Origin: Albula goreensis
Lineage: Eukaryota > Chordata > Actinopteri > Albuliformes > Albulidae
Length of the DNA: 64,000 nt
Direction of reading: 5' to 3'
Assembly: GCA_022829145.1 (NCBI GenBank)
Contig: CM040741.1
Span: 50,190,180 to 50,254,179 of the forward strand
This document shows, piece by piece, positions 12,050 through 23,270 of the stretch. Positions within the stretch are counted from its first letter, which is position 1. Every line of letters starts with the position of its first letter. The notes below the pieces were generated by a model. It was not told the DNA's origin and did no database searches. It saw nothing but the letters and a program-made list of their open reading frames with translations. The translations under genes were made by a program, and so were the position numbers.

Positions 12050-13611
12050 GTTACGCCTATCGATTCCATCTTCAAGTTGCAACGTACGTGTTGATGTAAC
12101 AGTCATCCTATGGCTGTAGCCTAATACTGATTTGAGAAATGTGTTAGCATTTCACACACTGGCTCTTTTGTTCAGTGCTACCTCACCACGAACAGCATGT
12201 TTTCACTAATCGGCTGGCATGGCTACAGATGTAATGATATACTAGGTGGCGAGTTGGGTCTGTAATACAGTACGTTTAGCTATGCAGCAGTACGCATGAA
12301 TGCGGACTGCCTCACGCCCCCAATTCAGAATTTGCCAATCCAGGTTGTCAGCCGCATTCCATTCTCGTATGTTTTTTCCTCCGCGAAATCTGTTTGCATG
12401 ATTCACTGTCGCTGTAGCCACTGAACGGTGAAGAACTGAAGGAATATGTAACTTACTTTCCTTGCACTTCATGGCACGCGAAAGGGGATGCGCTTTTTCT
12501 AAAATGCGGTGCGGAATTAAGTAAATTGCAACGAGATCATCTTTTTAATCTACTCAGTAAATTCACAGATAACCATGAACAAAATAGTACAGTAAAACAA
12601 TTACATCGATATCATCTGGAATTAAACACATTTTGGTGTCTAAACCAAACCGTTCATCTTTCTCTCAGTAATGCTTTTGTTTTGCTTCTATGGAAAACTA
12701 AACGCTACATCACTGTGCGCATTCGCACAAGAAAGACATACTTTGATTTCGCTTTAGTAAGGACGTGGTACACTGAGCAATTACCTGTCTCTTGATAACT
12801 GGAACTAGAACAAGATCTGTGCCATTCAGCTTCAAGTGGACACAGTGCCTGCTCAACCTTGGCACTATCAGTGTAATCCCTCGTCAAATTCAGATCTCGA
12901 CCACTCACTTAGCCTGAAGCAAAGGAGTGAACGCTCTGGCTCTCGAGTGTAATTTCAGCAATAATATTGGATTAAAACCACTAATCCCCTGCAGTAGGTA
13001 ATTAATAAGCAACTTTTTTTCTCCTCGAGGATTTTATAAATCTCAATAATATCGATTTCTGGATTGACCAGCATCACTGATGACCAATAATTCCGACAAG
13101 GGAACATTCAAGAGGACTTTCCGCGCTAATCGCATGAACTCGATTTGACTGAAAGGAAGCATTATAGACAGTAACCTCTGGTATCGGTGCAACTGACTGA
13201 TACTCCTCAGCCTCGCACGTGTGAGTTTTGAGGAAGGGCACGTTCGCATGTTTAATAACCCATACAATTACTGTCAAATCACTAGCCGTGGACACCGCCT
13301 TGCAATATATGACATCCATTGAAAGCATCATAAACCTCTGCGCCTCTATTTTTGAAGACTTTACCACATTTTCTCCGTTCGAAGTTCTACTGGAAAATAA
13401 ATTCAGTCGTATTGGTCGGCAGGATTATTAACTGCGGTGATTGTTTAGTCCATGGTGGAATGGGGACTTCGGCGCGCTCTTCGCTTTCTTTTCTCCAACA
13501 CTAGAATAAAGAACGAACAAAGTGGCCAGAGCTGTCCAGATTTTTTGAACATTGACGTTTCTGCCCTCAAACCTCCAGGAAGTTTTTGAATGAGCAGAGA
13601 AGAAAAAAATC
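12050..13611 (+). promoter_or_regulatory. tmem132: CpG-rich promoter and 5' UTR region of the TMEM132-family gene
   Basis: CpG dinucleotides are frequent from about 12,050 to 13,680 (for example CACGCGAAAGG, CCGCGCTAATCGC, CGGCGCGCTCTTCGC) and nearly vanish on both sides, for instance over 13,700-14,500. The block ends on the first coding exon, as expected for a vertebrate CpG-island promoter. No TATA box or single start site is obvious, so transcription probably starts at dispersed sites, and the exact 5' UTR limit or any upstream non-coding exon cannot be set. An in-frame TGA at 13591 precedes the ATG. Confidence 0.65.
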
Positions 13612-13660
13612 ATGTTACCCCTCTGTATACTGGTGTTCATCATAACTTTGCAATTCAGAG
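13612..13660 (+). CDS. tmem132: TMEM132-family gene, exon 1 (signal peptide)
   Basis: The exon encodes MLPLCILVFIITLQFR plus the first base of the next codon: a short hydrophobic signal peptide sending a type I membrane protein into the secretory pathway. The start is fixed by an in-frame TGA seven codons upstream (13591). The exon ends at CAGAG|GTAAGA, a good donor, in phase 1. Exon 2 at 56063 begins with the two bases TG, so the junction makes GTG (Val) followed by Thr. In the human TMEM132D protein, as I recall it, the signal peptide is likewise followed by Val-Thr. The exon sits at the end of a CpG island. Phase, signal peptide, donor and location agree, but no transcript has been seen. 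Confidence 0.75.
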
Positions 13661-13693
13661 GTAAGAATACGGTCGATGTAGCTTTTAATTTTT

Positions 13694-13733
13694 ACTATTA
13701 TTATTATTGCTGTTGTTGTTGTTGTTGTTGTTA
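13694..13733. repeat. Trinucleotide repeats (ATT)n then (TTG)n
   Basis: Short ATT repeats run into about eight TTG units just inside intron 1, some 35 bases after the donor. This is an ordinary, possibly polymorphic, microsatellite. Confidence 0.9.
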
Positions 13734-14500
13734 TGAATACTGCTGATACCCCTCCTCTTCCTACTTCTTATAATCATAATGGAAGAACAGGGAATATTGT
13801 TTTGACCCAGCACAATGCATAATGCTTCTCCTCTTCATCAGTAAGTGGGTACTTTCAGATCATTCTGTCAACAGCCAGCTTGTCTGTAGACTTAGGATGT
13901 CAAATAACAGAATGTTCCTAAATGAGAAACAACTGAAATCTGAGGTTTTTATGTTGGATGATATGATTCAATTACTGATAAGTGGATTTAGTGATACAGT
14001 GAATATATGACTCACTGGAACAACGCTGCTGGAACAATGACAGGTAATATCCCTGAAACTGAAACAGCTCATCTCCAACCTCTGCTAAAATTTTAGGCTA
14101 TGACCCCCCAAAACATAATGTACTGACTCAGTAACTCATGAATGAAGAATGAACCCCCACTCAGGAAGCCAGATTTAAAGAGCTGAATGCTTGTACTGAT
14201 GCTTCACTAATGTGTATTTTTATGTTTTTATTTTAAAAAATCAGGGATGTTCTAGTATGGACAACAGTGTCCATTCTGCCTGCAGACCAAAGATATAAAA
14301 AGTCAGATGTAAACTAAAATTAAAATGAATTTTAAGAAGCAGCTTGATCTCTGTAAGACCTTGGTTCTTTAACTGGTAGTGCTCACAGTTAACAGTGTAT
14401 CTCACATCTGCATGCTGTTTGGGATTCTGGGGGGTGTGTCTGAAAAGAGAGCAGGGACTGTAGAATGTCAAGTTCCATCCAGCTGTGACTGTCTCCATGG
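13734..14500. other. Intron stretch, nothing recognised
   Basis: AT-rich with very few CpG, in sharp contrast to the block just upstream. No exon or repeat family recognised. Confidence 0.5.
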
Positions 14501-14712
14501 GAGAGGATTGGGTTTGGATAGGGATCTGGAATGGAAAAGGAAATGGAAATCTAAATGTGAGTGGAACGGGAATGGAAAGTTGGCTTATGTTGGGAATTAC
14601 AATATAATTGGAATTGAGCGGAGTTGGCTAATGAATAGGAGATTGAGATTGGGGGAACTGGGGAATCTATGGATGGGAGTGGAAATTTAAGATGGAAATG
14701 GGAATATAAACA
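14501..14712. repeat. Degenerate purine-rich GGAATGGAAA-type simple repeat
   Basis: The plus strand is strongly purine-biased and is built from variants of GGAATGGAAA and GGAAATGGGAAT (for example at 14528-14577 and 14685-14712). It looks like an old, decayed short tandem repeat. The frames across it on either strand are low-complexity artefacts. Confidence 0.7.
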
Positions 14713-16440
14713 GGAGATACACATTCTGGCTAGTCTCTCCTCACCCCCACCTTGGAACTGAACAGTAATTGTAATCATTGATCCAGGATGAGCGAATTAA
14801 ATTGCTAAATTGCAACTAAGTTACTTCAAGAAACTGGAGTGAATCCTTTGAATTCTTGAGATCACTGTCTATACACACAGCCAGAAGCAGCCTCATTGCC
14901 CCGTTGGAGACTGTAAGCCAGTGCCTTTCATCTGTCCTCTGGTATTGCCGTCCATGACTGCTGTGGATGTGCTACCTTTGACCCTGCACATTAATAAATA
15001 TTTATGACAAGGTAGTAAATCAGTGTTTTTAGTTTCAACATTAGCCAACAGAGAATGTTCAGTGAACAACTGTGCACGTTGCTTGTCTTTAAAAAGGACA
15101 TTTGACCCCCATGTAAGCCAAGCAGGTCTGTGAGTGAGTGGCTGACTGCATGTGACTGAGCAGAACTGTGGAAGCCAAAAGCATTTCTCAGCAAATGAGA
15201 ATAACTCACTGTCCATGCACTGTAACTATAGTCAAAGGACTAAGACTCAGGAGTAGATATAAGCAAAAGCATTTGGTCTCATTAAGAGTATTTGCCATTT
15301 AAACACAAACATATTTGTCCTAGTGAAACATACTCTCTTTGAGATGATGTGCTATTCAATCAACAAGCACATGCATATCTGCTGCATGCCCATATATCCA
15401 AGGAACAGGAAGAGGTGTGGTCTGAAGGCAGGACACCTTTGGAGAACATGTTTGCTCATCCTGTGTGAATTCCATCCGAGATTTGTGTTAATTTGTTCTC
15501 TCAAAGGTTACCGCACCTTTTTCTACATTTTTATGGGGTATGAATGATGGAGGCTGCAGTGGAGATGATCAATTTACATTTTTTAGACAGAATTTTAGGG
15601 TGCCCATTCAGATGACTCATCTTGATACGAATAGATATGAGCCACTTGATAGAAAGAAACGGTTTCACAACTAATTTAAAGAAATAAAAGTAAATAAACA
15701 TATTCTTCAGTGTCTAAATTTATGTAAATCCAGTTACCAAGAGTACAAAATAATCAAGCTCTCTTCTCTTAATTTTGAGCTTGCTTAATTTTGAGCAAAA
15801 GGGAACATTAACTATGAATTTAAAACAACTATACCTTAAGTATTAGAGAAACAAATGTTTCTTAGATGTGTATTTGCCACAGCAAAACATTAAAAAGGAA
15901 AGACAAAGTGTTGCCAGAGTTATTGCTCACTGGGATGTTCTCAACAGCCCACTGCTAGAAGCTAATAGCAACTACACACAGTCAATTTTATGTGCAAACA
16001 TCCCAAATTTACCTTAGAAATCATATTCATAAGTCACAAAAAAAAAACACATTTATACTTCATCATACATACTTGCATAGTATCATCATAACATTATATA
16101 TGAAGAAATAATCATATTTACCCTGAATCTCCTCTAGAGATGACCACCACTCTAAAAAAACTCTCAAATGGTGATTCACTTCCTGGTTTCAATATAGGAC
16201 CAAGAGGCGGGCTGCATTCCAGTACAACTGTAACCTCTCCTCTAAACCCACCTTGTCTCCTCCCTCCCTCCAATGTCCCAATTCCTTTTCCGGAAACTGA
16301 ATTATTTTAATTTTACAATAAAATCGAATTATTGTTGGTTTGCCCCAATACTGGCAGAACCATGCATGTGCTACTCGAGGCAGGCACTACTTAGCCAGCC
16401 TGAGTTGCTATGGTTCTGTTTGGGTTTTTGTACCAACTGA
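14713..16440. other. Intron stretch, nothing recognised
   Basis: No exon or complete repeat recognised. The last part (about 16,140-16,440) leads up to the LTR element and includes an AT-rich segment near 16,300. Confidence 0.45.
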
Positions 16441-16618
16441 TGCTCCTAGAGGCACTCAGCATTTTGGTGTCACAAACAAACAACCAAATGGAGCAGACGA
16501 AGAACAGAATACAGCGGTTTCAGCAAAGGAGATATTGGGGAAACAGACCATAGAAACAAATGGTCAGGTTTGTGCAATTGAGTGCCGTTCATGGCCTAGG
16601 ACAGAGCCCTCTGTCACA
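16441..16618 (-). repeat. 3' LTR of the Gmr1-like element
   Basis: Shares two blocks with 18937-19332: TGCTCCTAGAGGCACTCAGC onwards, about 70 bases, and AGCAAAGGAGATATT to the end GTCACA, about 100 bases. On the minus strand it starts TGTGACAGAGGG. It lacks about 207 bases that the other LTR has between the blocks. A polypurine tract abuts its outer edge, which identifies it as the 3' LTR. Confidence 0.75.
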
Positions 16619-16621
16619 TTG

Positions 16622-16636
16622 CTTCCCTTCTCTTCT
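16622..16636 (-). other. Polypurine tract of the Gmr1-like element
   Basis: On the minus strand AGAAGAGAAGGGAAG stands three bases before TGTGAC, the start of the 3' LTR. This is where second-strand DNA synthesis is primed in LTR elements, and it confirms the minus orientation. Confidence 0.65.
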
Positions 16637-16676
16637 GGATTGATAGGTTTGGCAATATAGAGAGGTTAATCTGCCA

Positions 16677-17150
16677 TTATGTTTTTTTTTCCTGCTTTGT
16701 GGCGAATGACAAACTGTTGGGCTCCAATGCACTGTACCACGTAGTCACCCATGCCTTATGGTCCTTCATTGCCTGGATCCATGCCAACGCCTTGTGGTTG
16801 GTGTCCACATCAAACCCCCCTCTTAGCAGATAATACATGAGGCTGTCCAAGGCCCACTTGATTGCAAGATACTCCCTTTCAATTGTCGAGTAACGGGACT
16901 CTCTGGGCAGAAGCTTTTGGCTCAGGTAGAGCACTGGTCTTTCCTCTCCTTGGTTTCCTTGAGCCAGTACTTCCCTGATGCCCACCACCAAGGCATCTAC
17001 CTGCACCAGGAACTGTGACCTGAAATCTGGGCTTTGGAGTACCGGAGAGGAGCACAAATGTCCCTTGAGGGAGGCAAATGCTCTCTCATCCTCCTTAGTC
17101 CAGACTACTGGGTTCTTGGCAGCATTACTGGAGAGGTTAGTGAGGGGCAC
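16677..17150 (-). pseudogene. RNase H and connection region of the Gmr1-like element
   Basis: A 157-codon open stretch on the minus strand with the order seen in Gypsy pol: VVWTKEDERAFASLK (connection), LCSSPVLQSPDF, then LVQVDALVVGIREVLAQ, ERPVLYLSQKL, EYLAIKWALDSLMYYLL and a degraded TNHKALAWIQAMKD. The usual TDA reads VDA and TDH reads TNH, so activity is doubtful. It lies directly after the RT on the minus strand and ends near the polypurine tract, as expected if RNase H is the last pol domain. Confidence 0.8.
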
Positions 17151-17221
17151 ACAAATGATGGTGAAGTTGGGGATGAATCAGCGATACCACCCCACAAGAT
17201 CGAGGAAGGACCTCTCCTACT

Positions 17222-17700
17222 TCATGGTGTGGGGACATAGACTGCTCTTAATGACTTCCACCTTGTCAACATGGGGTTTGTTTCTTGTCTTGTCCACTCA
17301 CATTTCTGGGCATTCAGGGTGAGCCCTGCCTCCTGGATGTGCTGCAGGACCCAACGCAGGTGCTGGACATGCAGCACATGGTTCATGAGGCACTGGAATG
17401 TTGCGGGTGCCCCGTGCAGACCAAAAGGCATCACTGTAAAATGATATAACCGCAGGGGGGTCCTGAAGGAGTTGAACTCCCTGGAAGTTTTCTTCAGTGG
17501 CATCTGCCAGTACCCTTTGCAGAGGTCCAGTGTGGTGGTGTAACTGGCCTTGCCAATTTTCTCCAGCAGGTTGTCAATGTGGGGCATAGGATAGGCGTTG
17601 AAGTGGGAGGTGGCATTGAGGTTGCAGAAATACATGCACACTCTGCGGGACCTGACGATGACAATGGGGCTGCTCCACTCACTTTGCAAGGTTCAATCAC
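17222..17700 (-). pseudogene. Reverse transcriptase of the Gmr1-like element, catalytic loop deleted
   Basis: The minus strand encodes QSEWSSPIVIV, a CNLNATSHFNAYPMPHIDNL segment, TTLDLCKGYWQMPL and VMPFGLHGAPATFQCLMN. After MNHVLHV the sequence jumps straight to QHLRWVLQHIQEAGLTLN. The stretch that should carry the Y-x-D-D catalytic box between these two is absent, so the polymerase is dead even though the frame is open for 155 codons. The first catalytic aspartate (LDL) remains. It follows integrase pieces with almost no gap, so the linker between integrase and RT has also been lost. Confidence 0.85.
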
Positions 17701-18440
17701 ACTAGTCATACCACCACTTCTGCTCCAACTGTGCCTTCTGCAGGTTCTTCACTTCACATTCACTCTGCAAGACATACTGTACAATGCCCATCTCCGATGA
17801 GATCTGCTGCATTGAGGGCACCTCCTAGTTCCTCTTCAACAGGTCAAATGGGCCCTGGACTTGTAGACCAGCTCGAATAGGGAGAATCCTGTGGACACGT
17901 GTGGCACCTCCCGGTAAGCAAACAGCAAGAAGGGCAAGAATTTGTCCAAGCCCGTACCTGTGTCTACAACAAACTTCCTTAGCATTTTTTGAGGGTCTGA
18001 CTGAACCGTTCAACGAGTCCATCAGTCTGCAGATGGTATGGACTGGTCCATATGGCCTTGATGCCCAACTGCTGGTGGAGCTGCTGCATCAACCAGGATG
18101 TTAAGTTGGTCCCCTAGTCAACAGGGGATCAAGATCTCATCTGGGATGCCCACTCAGCACTGGTAACCTTTGATGGTACCTTTGGTAGTGTCAGAGCGAA
18201 GCAGGAAGGCCTCTGGGAACCTGGTGGCATTGTCACAGATGACCAGGATGTACTGGTACTGGTGCTGCTCTTCTCCAGAAGTCTAATGATGTCCATGGCA
18301 ATACGCTGGAATGGCGTACGCTGGAGATCACCAGTAATGTGTGCAGAGGGGCTTTGTCAGACCTGTGAAAAGCACTTGTTTTCTGATACACAATATAAGA
18401 GGAACGATACTTCTGCATGACAGTATACATGGAGGGCAAG
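17701..18440 (-). pseudogene. Integrase of the Gmr1-like element
   Basis: In broken minus-strand frames: LLEKSSTST near 18,280, a G-T-N-L-T-S segment after a stop near 18,115, PYHLQTDGLVERF near 18,030 (the motif around the catalytic glutamate, with Leu for the usual Pro), then a GLGQILALLAV piece, a GPFDLLKRN end at 17,830, and KNLQKAQLEQKWWYD near 17,720. These are the core and the start of the C-terminal region of Gypsy integrase. The C-terminal remainder is missing. Its position upstream of the RT is the unusual feature of this element. Confidence 0.75.
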
Positions 18441-18936
18441 AAAAATCATGACCTTACACAAGGTAAGTTTCCTGCTAGGTGTCCAGCCCAGGGGATGGTG
18501 TATGCGAGACAGAATATCAAGGGTCTGCATGTAGTAGGTCTAGCTAACTGAATGGTATTTGCCCCTTCCATGTTCAAAATACAATTTTCCACATACAGCC
18601 GTTCATCGCCATTACTCACAGAACTGATCCTTCCCGCACAAGCCTTATCAAAAAATGATTTTAAGGACAGGTTTGCACATTTCAGAGACCCAATATTTTA
18701 AGGCACCTACCACTCCCCAGCATCAGGCCTTGACATATTAATCTGAGCTTCTGGAGAACCAAGATGCTTTTCAAGGCGCTGTTGATGCCGTGACTGTCTC
18801 GGCAGGGGCTGGTTACAACAGCACATGAGACATTTACATTCAATGCATCATTGCTGCATAAAACTTCTGGCAGCATAGGCAAATCTCTCCCCAAGCATGT
18901 CCATCAGCAACCCCTCCACCACTGCAGCATTTAACA
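18441..18936 (-). other. Internal 5' region of the Gmr1-like element
   Basis: Between the 5' LTR and the integrase piece. Gag, protease and the integrase zinc-binding part should lie here, but at under 500 bases most has been deleted. A short minus-strand frame beginning at the LTR edge (MLNAAVVEGLLMDMLGERF) might be a gag remnant; this is a guess. No clear tRNA primer-binding site is visible. Confidence 0.4.
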
Positions 18937-19332
18937 TGCTCCTGGAAGCATTCAGCATTTTGGCGTCAAAAACAAACAACCAAACAGAGCAGATGAAGAG
19001 CAGAAGTCTGTACAGTTACACTAAAATATAGTGTGCTAAACAAACGATAAGTACAATAAAGACACATTCAAAAATCATTGGTGTATATTTGTGTTAGTTA
19101 TAGTCGCAAACTGTTAGGGGGTGTGTTTGATGTGGATATGTTTGATTGATGTGTGTTTGAACCAGGGAAACCTGCAACTAATTTTGGGTGTGCACCCCCC
19201 CACTATTTTCTATTTGCGGTTTTAGCAAAGGAGATATTTTGGAAACAGAACATACAAACAAACTGTGAGTGTTATGGTCAGGTTCGCGCATTTGAGGGCC
19301 GTTCGCAGCCTGGGACAGAGCCCTCTATCACA
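18937..19332 (-). repeat. 5' LTR of the Gmr1-like element
   Basis: Matches 16441-16618 over its two ends at roughly 85% identity by eye, with about 207 extra bases at 19006-19212. The minus strand starts TGTGATAGAGGG. The identity suggests a fairly old insertion. Confidence 0.75.
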
Positions 19333-22300
19333 ACAGGAAAGAAGCTGAATAACACTACTAGCAGCTATTCTCTGCTGTTTCCTTTGAATAAATGATACAG
19401 CTCAAAAAATCCAGGCCATACAGTTGTATGATTGATTGTGCTTTCATCAAACAAGTTTAGATTATTAGATGATTTTGACTTAGAAACTGAAAATAGATAG
19501 CCTAACAAAGGAAGTAATAATAATGAATAGCTTTTGATGCTAGCGGGATGCCATTATCTTTGCTGTTAGCTCTGTCATCACATTAGTATTAACAGTCGCT
19601 AGCTACATTTCCTGATAATAGATTATTAATGAATCAGTTCACAGAAAGGTCTTACTAAATTTCTAGGCCTTGATTTCAATTTCTTACATCATGCTACATA
19701 TTACTTTGTTTAATACTTGTTTAACGTAATCTGACAGACTCTCATTGTACATGCTTCACACAGATTTATTTTAAGTAAAATATGTAGAAATACGCTAATT
19801 TAGTTCAAAATTAGTGTACTTTGGGATTTGCATATTTCACACTAAAATAATTTCTATTACTGTATTATTTAATATCTTTACTGAGATAGAATGTCATTCT
19901 AAAGAAGTATCATCAAGTATAAAATATTTCACCATGTTGTGGTATCTCCTAATTTCTGTGTATTGTAGAGTTATTATAAAGAATCTCACAAGAGTTGCAC
20001 CCCCAAAAAAACTGCACAAAAATGCAGAGTAAGTGTGAATCAGATGCAATCCCTATGGTCAGTAAATTGGTGAGTACAGATTTAGCTTTTTAGCTATAAT
20101 GTCTTACCTTCCAGACTGTTTGTCATTCAGTGTTGCCAACTTGATGACTTTCTTGGTAGATTTATTGACTTGTTTATTGAATTTATTTTTTTTCTTTCTG
20201 AAACTCAACCAATGGAAACGTGAGCTGATTGCCAGTCAATCAGTGAACAGAGAACAGCACACAAGCATATCCCTACTCTCCTCCAATAATGCTTCCTTCT
20301 TCCCAGTTTGGAAGTCATAATTATGAGGTTTAGCATTCCAGTTCATTCCAGAAATAAACAGGAAAATGTGCTATAAAAGCATGCCTCCAAAACATCATAG
20401 CTAGGCAACTGGATTTGATTTTACCACTGGTAATTAGGATTTTGTTGGGGTGTTCCTGTGAGTACAACTTGTAATTATTAAATTTATGATTTCACATAAA
20501 GGCAGCATATGAGGAAGAGGAGAGGGAAGAAGGGCCCAGTAAAGGGTCTCAGATGACAGCATAATAGATATCATTAACATGCAAATTAGTGCATGACATG
20601 ATGTTGAATTTTTGAGCAGTCCAATAGCTACTTGACAACAAGATAACAAGATTGAAACACTGTTAACATGTGTTATCTTTATCATGAAGCTGTTAAATTT
20701 AAATGAACTGTATATGTCCTAAAATATTCACACTTCTTTTGCTGGTACTAAACTATGCTGACTGCTGGAGACTGAATGGATTACTCACAATCGTCAGGGT
20801 GAAGTAGTATTTTAGTATCAGTCAGGACTGACATATCACATCTATGGACACAATCCCAATGGGTGCTCTTAAGTTTCTGGAAGAACTCAATTAACAATAA
20901 AGAACAGCAGGATCTTTAAAATGAGTTCAAGGTTAACCTTTCATTTGTGGATGGCAGACAAATTGATTGGAATTTGCGATTCTGATAAAATAGCTTTTCA
21001 TGCCACATTATAATGTATGACATGGGCTTGTCCGTAACCTGGTTAGACTTATTTTCCATCCACATATTTCTCTTTTTTGCTCAAAGTAGTGTCAGACTAG
21101 TGATGTGAAGAAAGGACTGACAACAACTCAAAAGTTTGTTTTTGCTTCAGTTTATTTAATTCCCCTGTATGGAATTTAGGTTGGTTCTTGATCATTCCTA
21201 CCATCCCATTACACCAGCAGATCAGGTCCAAGCATCGGTCCTGAGTGGTGGGATCGCATCTGGGATTTCCCTGACTTTGGAAGCTGCTGTAGAAGAACAG
21301 GGTGAAAGAGCATGGCAGTATTTAGGTTACTGTAATGTTCAAGTTAAAACTGATTGAGCCGGATAGGGAATGGAAAAAGGGTTTTGGGGATGATGTCATG
21401 TCAGTTAGGACTGCACCCTAACCACCTCCCCTTCCACTCAGGTCTCATCCACAACTGCCATTCATCCTCCTGCAGCTATAAAAATGTCAGTTTCAGACTC
21501 CTGTTTAATGCTCCTCAGAACATATTGTGACTGCTTCACCACTTAAGACAGAGAGAATTGCTCTCTATGGGCATTTTGCAGGGGTGTTCGACCTGTTTGA
21601 GTGTGAGGGTCAGTGAGACAGTAAACCTATAAGACTGGAACATTGTGAATTCAGGATGGAGTGAATGCTATTAAGGGATCGAATATGGTTCAGGTATTGG
21701 TAATGGCTTCCTCTCACCTGCCTCGGCTTCACATGCACCATTCCAATGCAATCTGTGAGTAGCTGCTTGACACCTCATATTTCATATAATGCCCACCAGA
21801 TGCTCACCCCTGGGCAGTTTCTGAGTATGATTTTCAGTACCCTGACTGCATTACATTTGCAAATTAGTAAATACAGAGTATAAACTCCTGTTTTGTGGGG
21901 CTCAAAGCAAAACAAACATAGCAGATTGTTTTGCTGACAGTTTGTGCAGGAATGCAAACACGCGACCGGACTATAGGGTTAGTGCTGTTTAAAAGACCAT
22001 TCCTGACTCCTGAACCCTTTTACACAGGATGAACACAGTTAAATGACATGAGTGCACCTGGGGTGAATGTACTATTGTCTCACTGTTGTGCTTGTACAAA
22101 TTACTGTCACCCCCAACCAAATAAATTTGTAGTGGAAATGCCTCCGTCTCTCCTGGGGTGTAGATGACCTACAGAGAATGAAGCTGATTGCTTGTGTACC
22201 CAGTGGCATGGTTATTGCCGGTCGGTGGGAACGAGGTTGAGGACTGTGTGAAAACAAACTCCAGTCACCCTGCTGTTTGTGTGGGGTGTCCGTGACAGGC

Positions 22301-22999
22301 CTTTTGCTGCTTGTTAAAGCATATGAGAAAATTGACTTGGTTGGACGTGCTTAGAATTTGCCAGTCAAGCTGGTTAAAGAAATTTACTTTGCATACTTCA
22401 GTTTGAATGCACAAACAACTGTTCTCATGGGCTTCATCTATTAATCACTGAAGTCCTACATTCAATCAACATTTGTCCTTCACTTTGACGTCTGACAAAT
22501 AATATGCAGTGGTTTTCCTCACAAACACATTTGGCAAGTTCAACAGTCCCTAAGATTGATTTTCCAAACAGTTATCCTGCTAAAATCTAAAGAACTAGTA
22601 AACAAATGTATCTGTAATTCAGAGTTAACAATAAATGTTGACTGATTGTTATTTCATTTCATGGAGTTCATTCAAGTGTATGATTTTTATTTATTTATTT
22701 TTTCCAACGAAACAACCTTCGACGTCCTTCAAATGACAGTTTTGATAATCCTGCTGTCACTGTAACATATGATTTAAAACATCCTAACCACAAGGGAAGG
22801 AGGAGTAACCCTCTAAATCAAACACTTTATGATCACAACTCCCCTAGAGATGTTTTCTAATGTGGATATGATGGGTGAAAGAGTTTGGCTTTATCTGTTA
22901 GTTTCACTGAAAAAATGTGGCATATTTGTCAGGGACTAAAAGTAATAGGTCTTATTTTGCGAAGTATAAATTACATAATGAGTTTAATCATTTTTAAAA
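19333..22999. other. Intron stretch, nothing recognised
   Basis: No exon or named repeat recognised. The composition is AT-rich and unique-looking. Confidence 0.45.
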
Positions 23000-23270
23000 T
23001 ATTTAGTCCCTCTGTCAACACAATCACATAGCATTTTGAAAGAGAAGGATATGGAGTTGCAGGAAAGATCTGCATACATTTGCATAAAGTGGTGTTTTAA
23101 GATGTGACGCATCTCCACGGAACACGAAAGCCTGTGAGGATTGTGCGTCTCTTTTCCTCGGGAAGGGGCCCGGTGCAGGCTGCAGCTCCGTGCAGAGCAA
23201 TCTCCAAAGGCAGACATCAGAGGGAGAGACAGGCGGAGCCTCTCGACGGGGGGGAAGGAGATATTACCAT
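23000..23270. other. GC-richer intronic block
   Basis: Stands out from its surroundings: it contains CATTTGCATAAA (octamer-like) and TGTGACGCATCT, followed by a CpG-containing part (CCTCGGGAAGGGGCCCGG, CTCTCGACGGGGGGG). No reading frame is convincing. It could be a regulatory element. Confidence 0.3.

Larger units (their letters stand above)
16441..19332 (-). mobile_element. Gmr1-like LTR retrotransposon relic, integrase before RT
   Basis: A minus-strand LTR element bounded by direct repeats at 16441-16618 and 18937-19332. In the transcribed (minus) direction the pol pieces run integrase (18440-17701), RT (17700-17222), RNase H (17150-16677), then a polypurine tract and the 3' LTR. Ordinary Ty3/Gypsy elements have integrase last. 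Integrase-first order within Ty3/Gypsy is the known hallmark of the Gmr1 group of fish and other deuterostomes. The LTRs start TGTGA on the minus strand. Stops, frameshifts and deletions make it inactive. No target-site duplication is visible at the outer ends. Much of gag and protease is missing or unrecognisable. Confidence 0.8.

Noticed and set aside
14379..14778. Open frames of 75-103 codons on both strands
   Set aside because: They follow from the degenerate GGAATGGAAA simple repeat; the amino acid bias mirrors the repeat.
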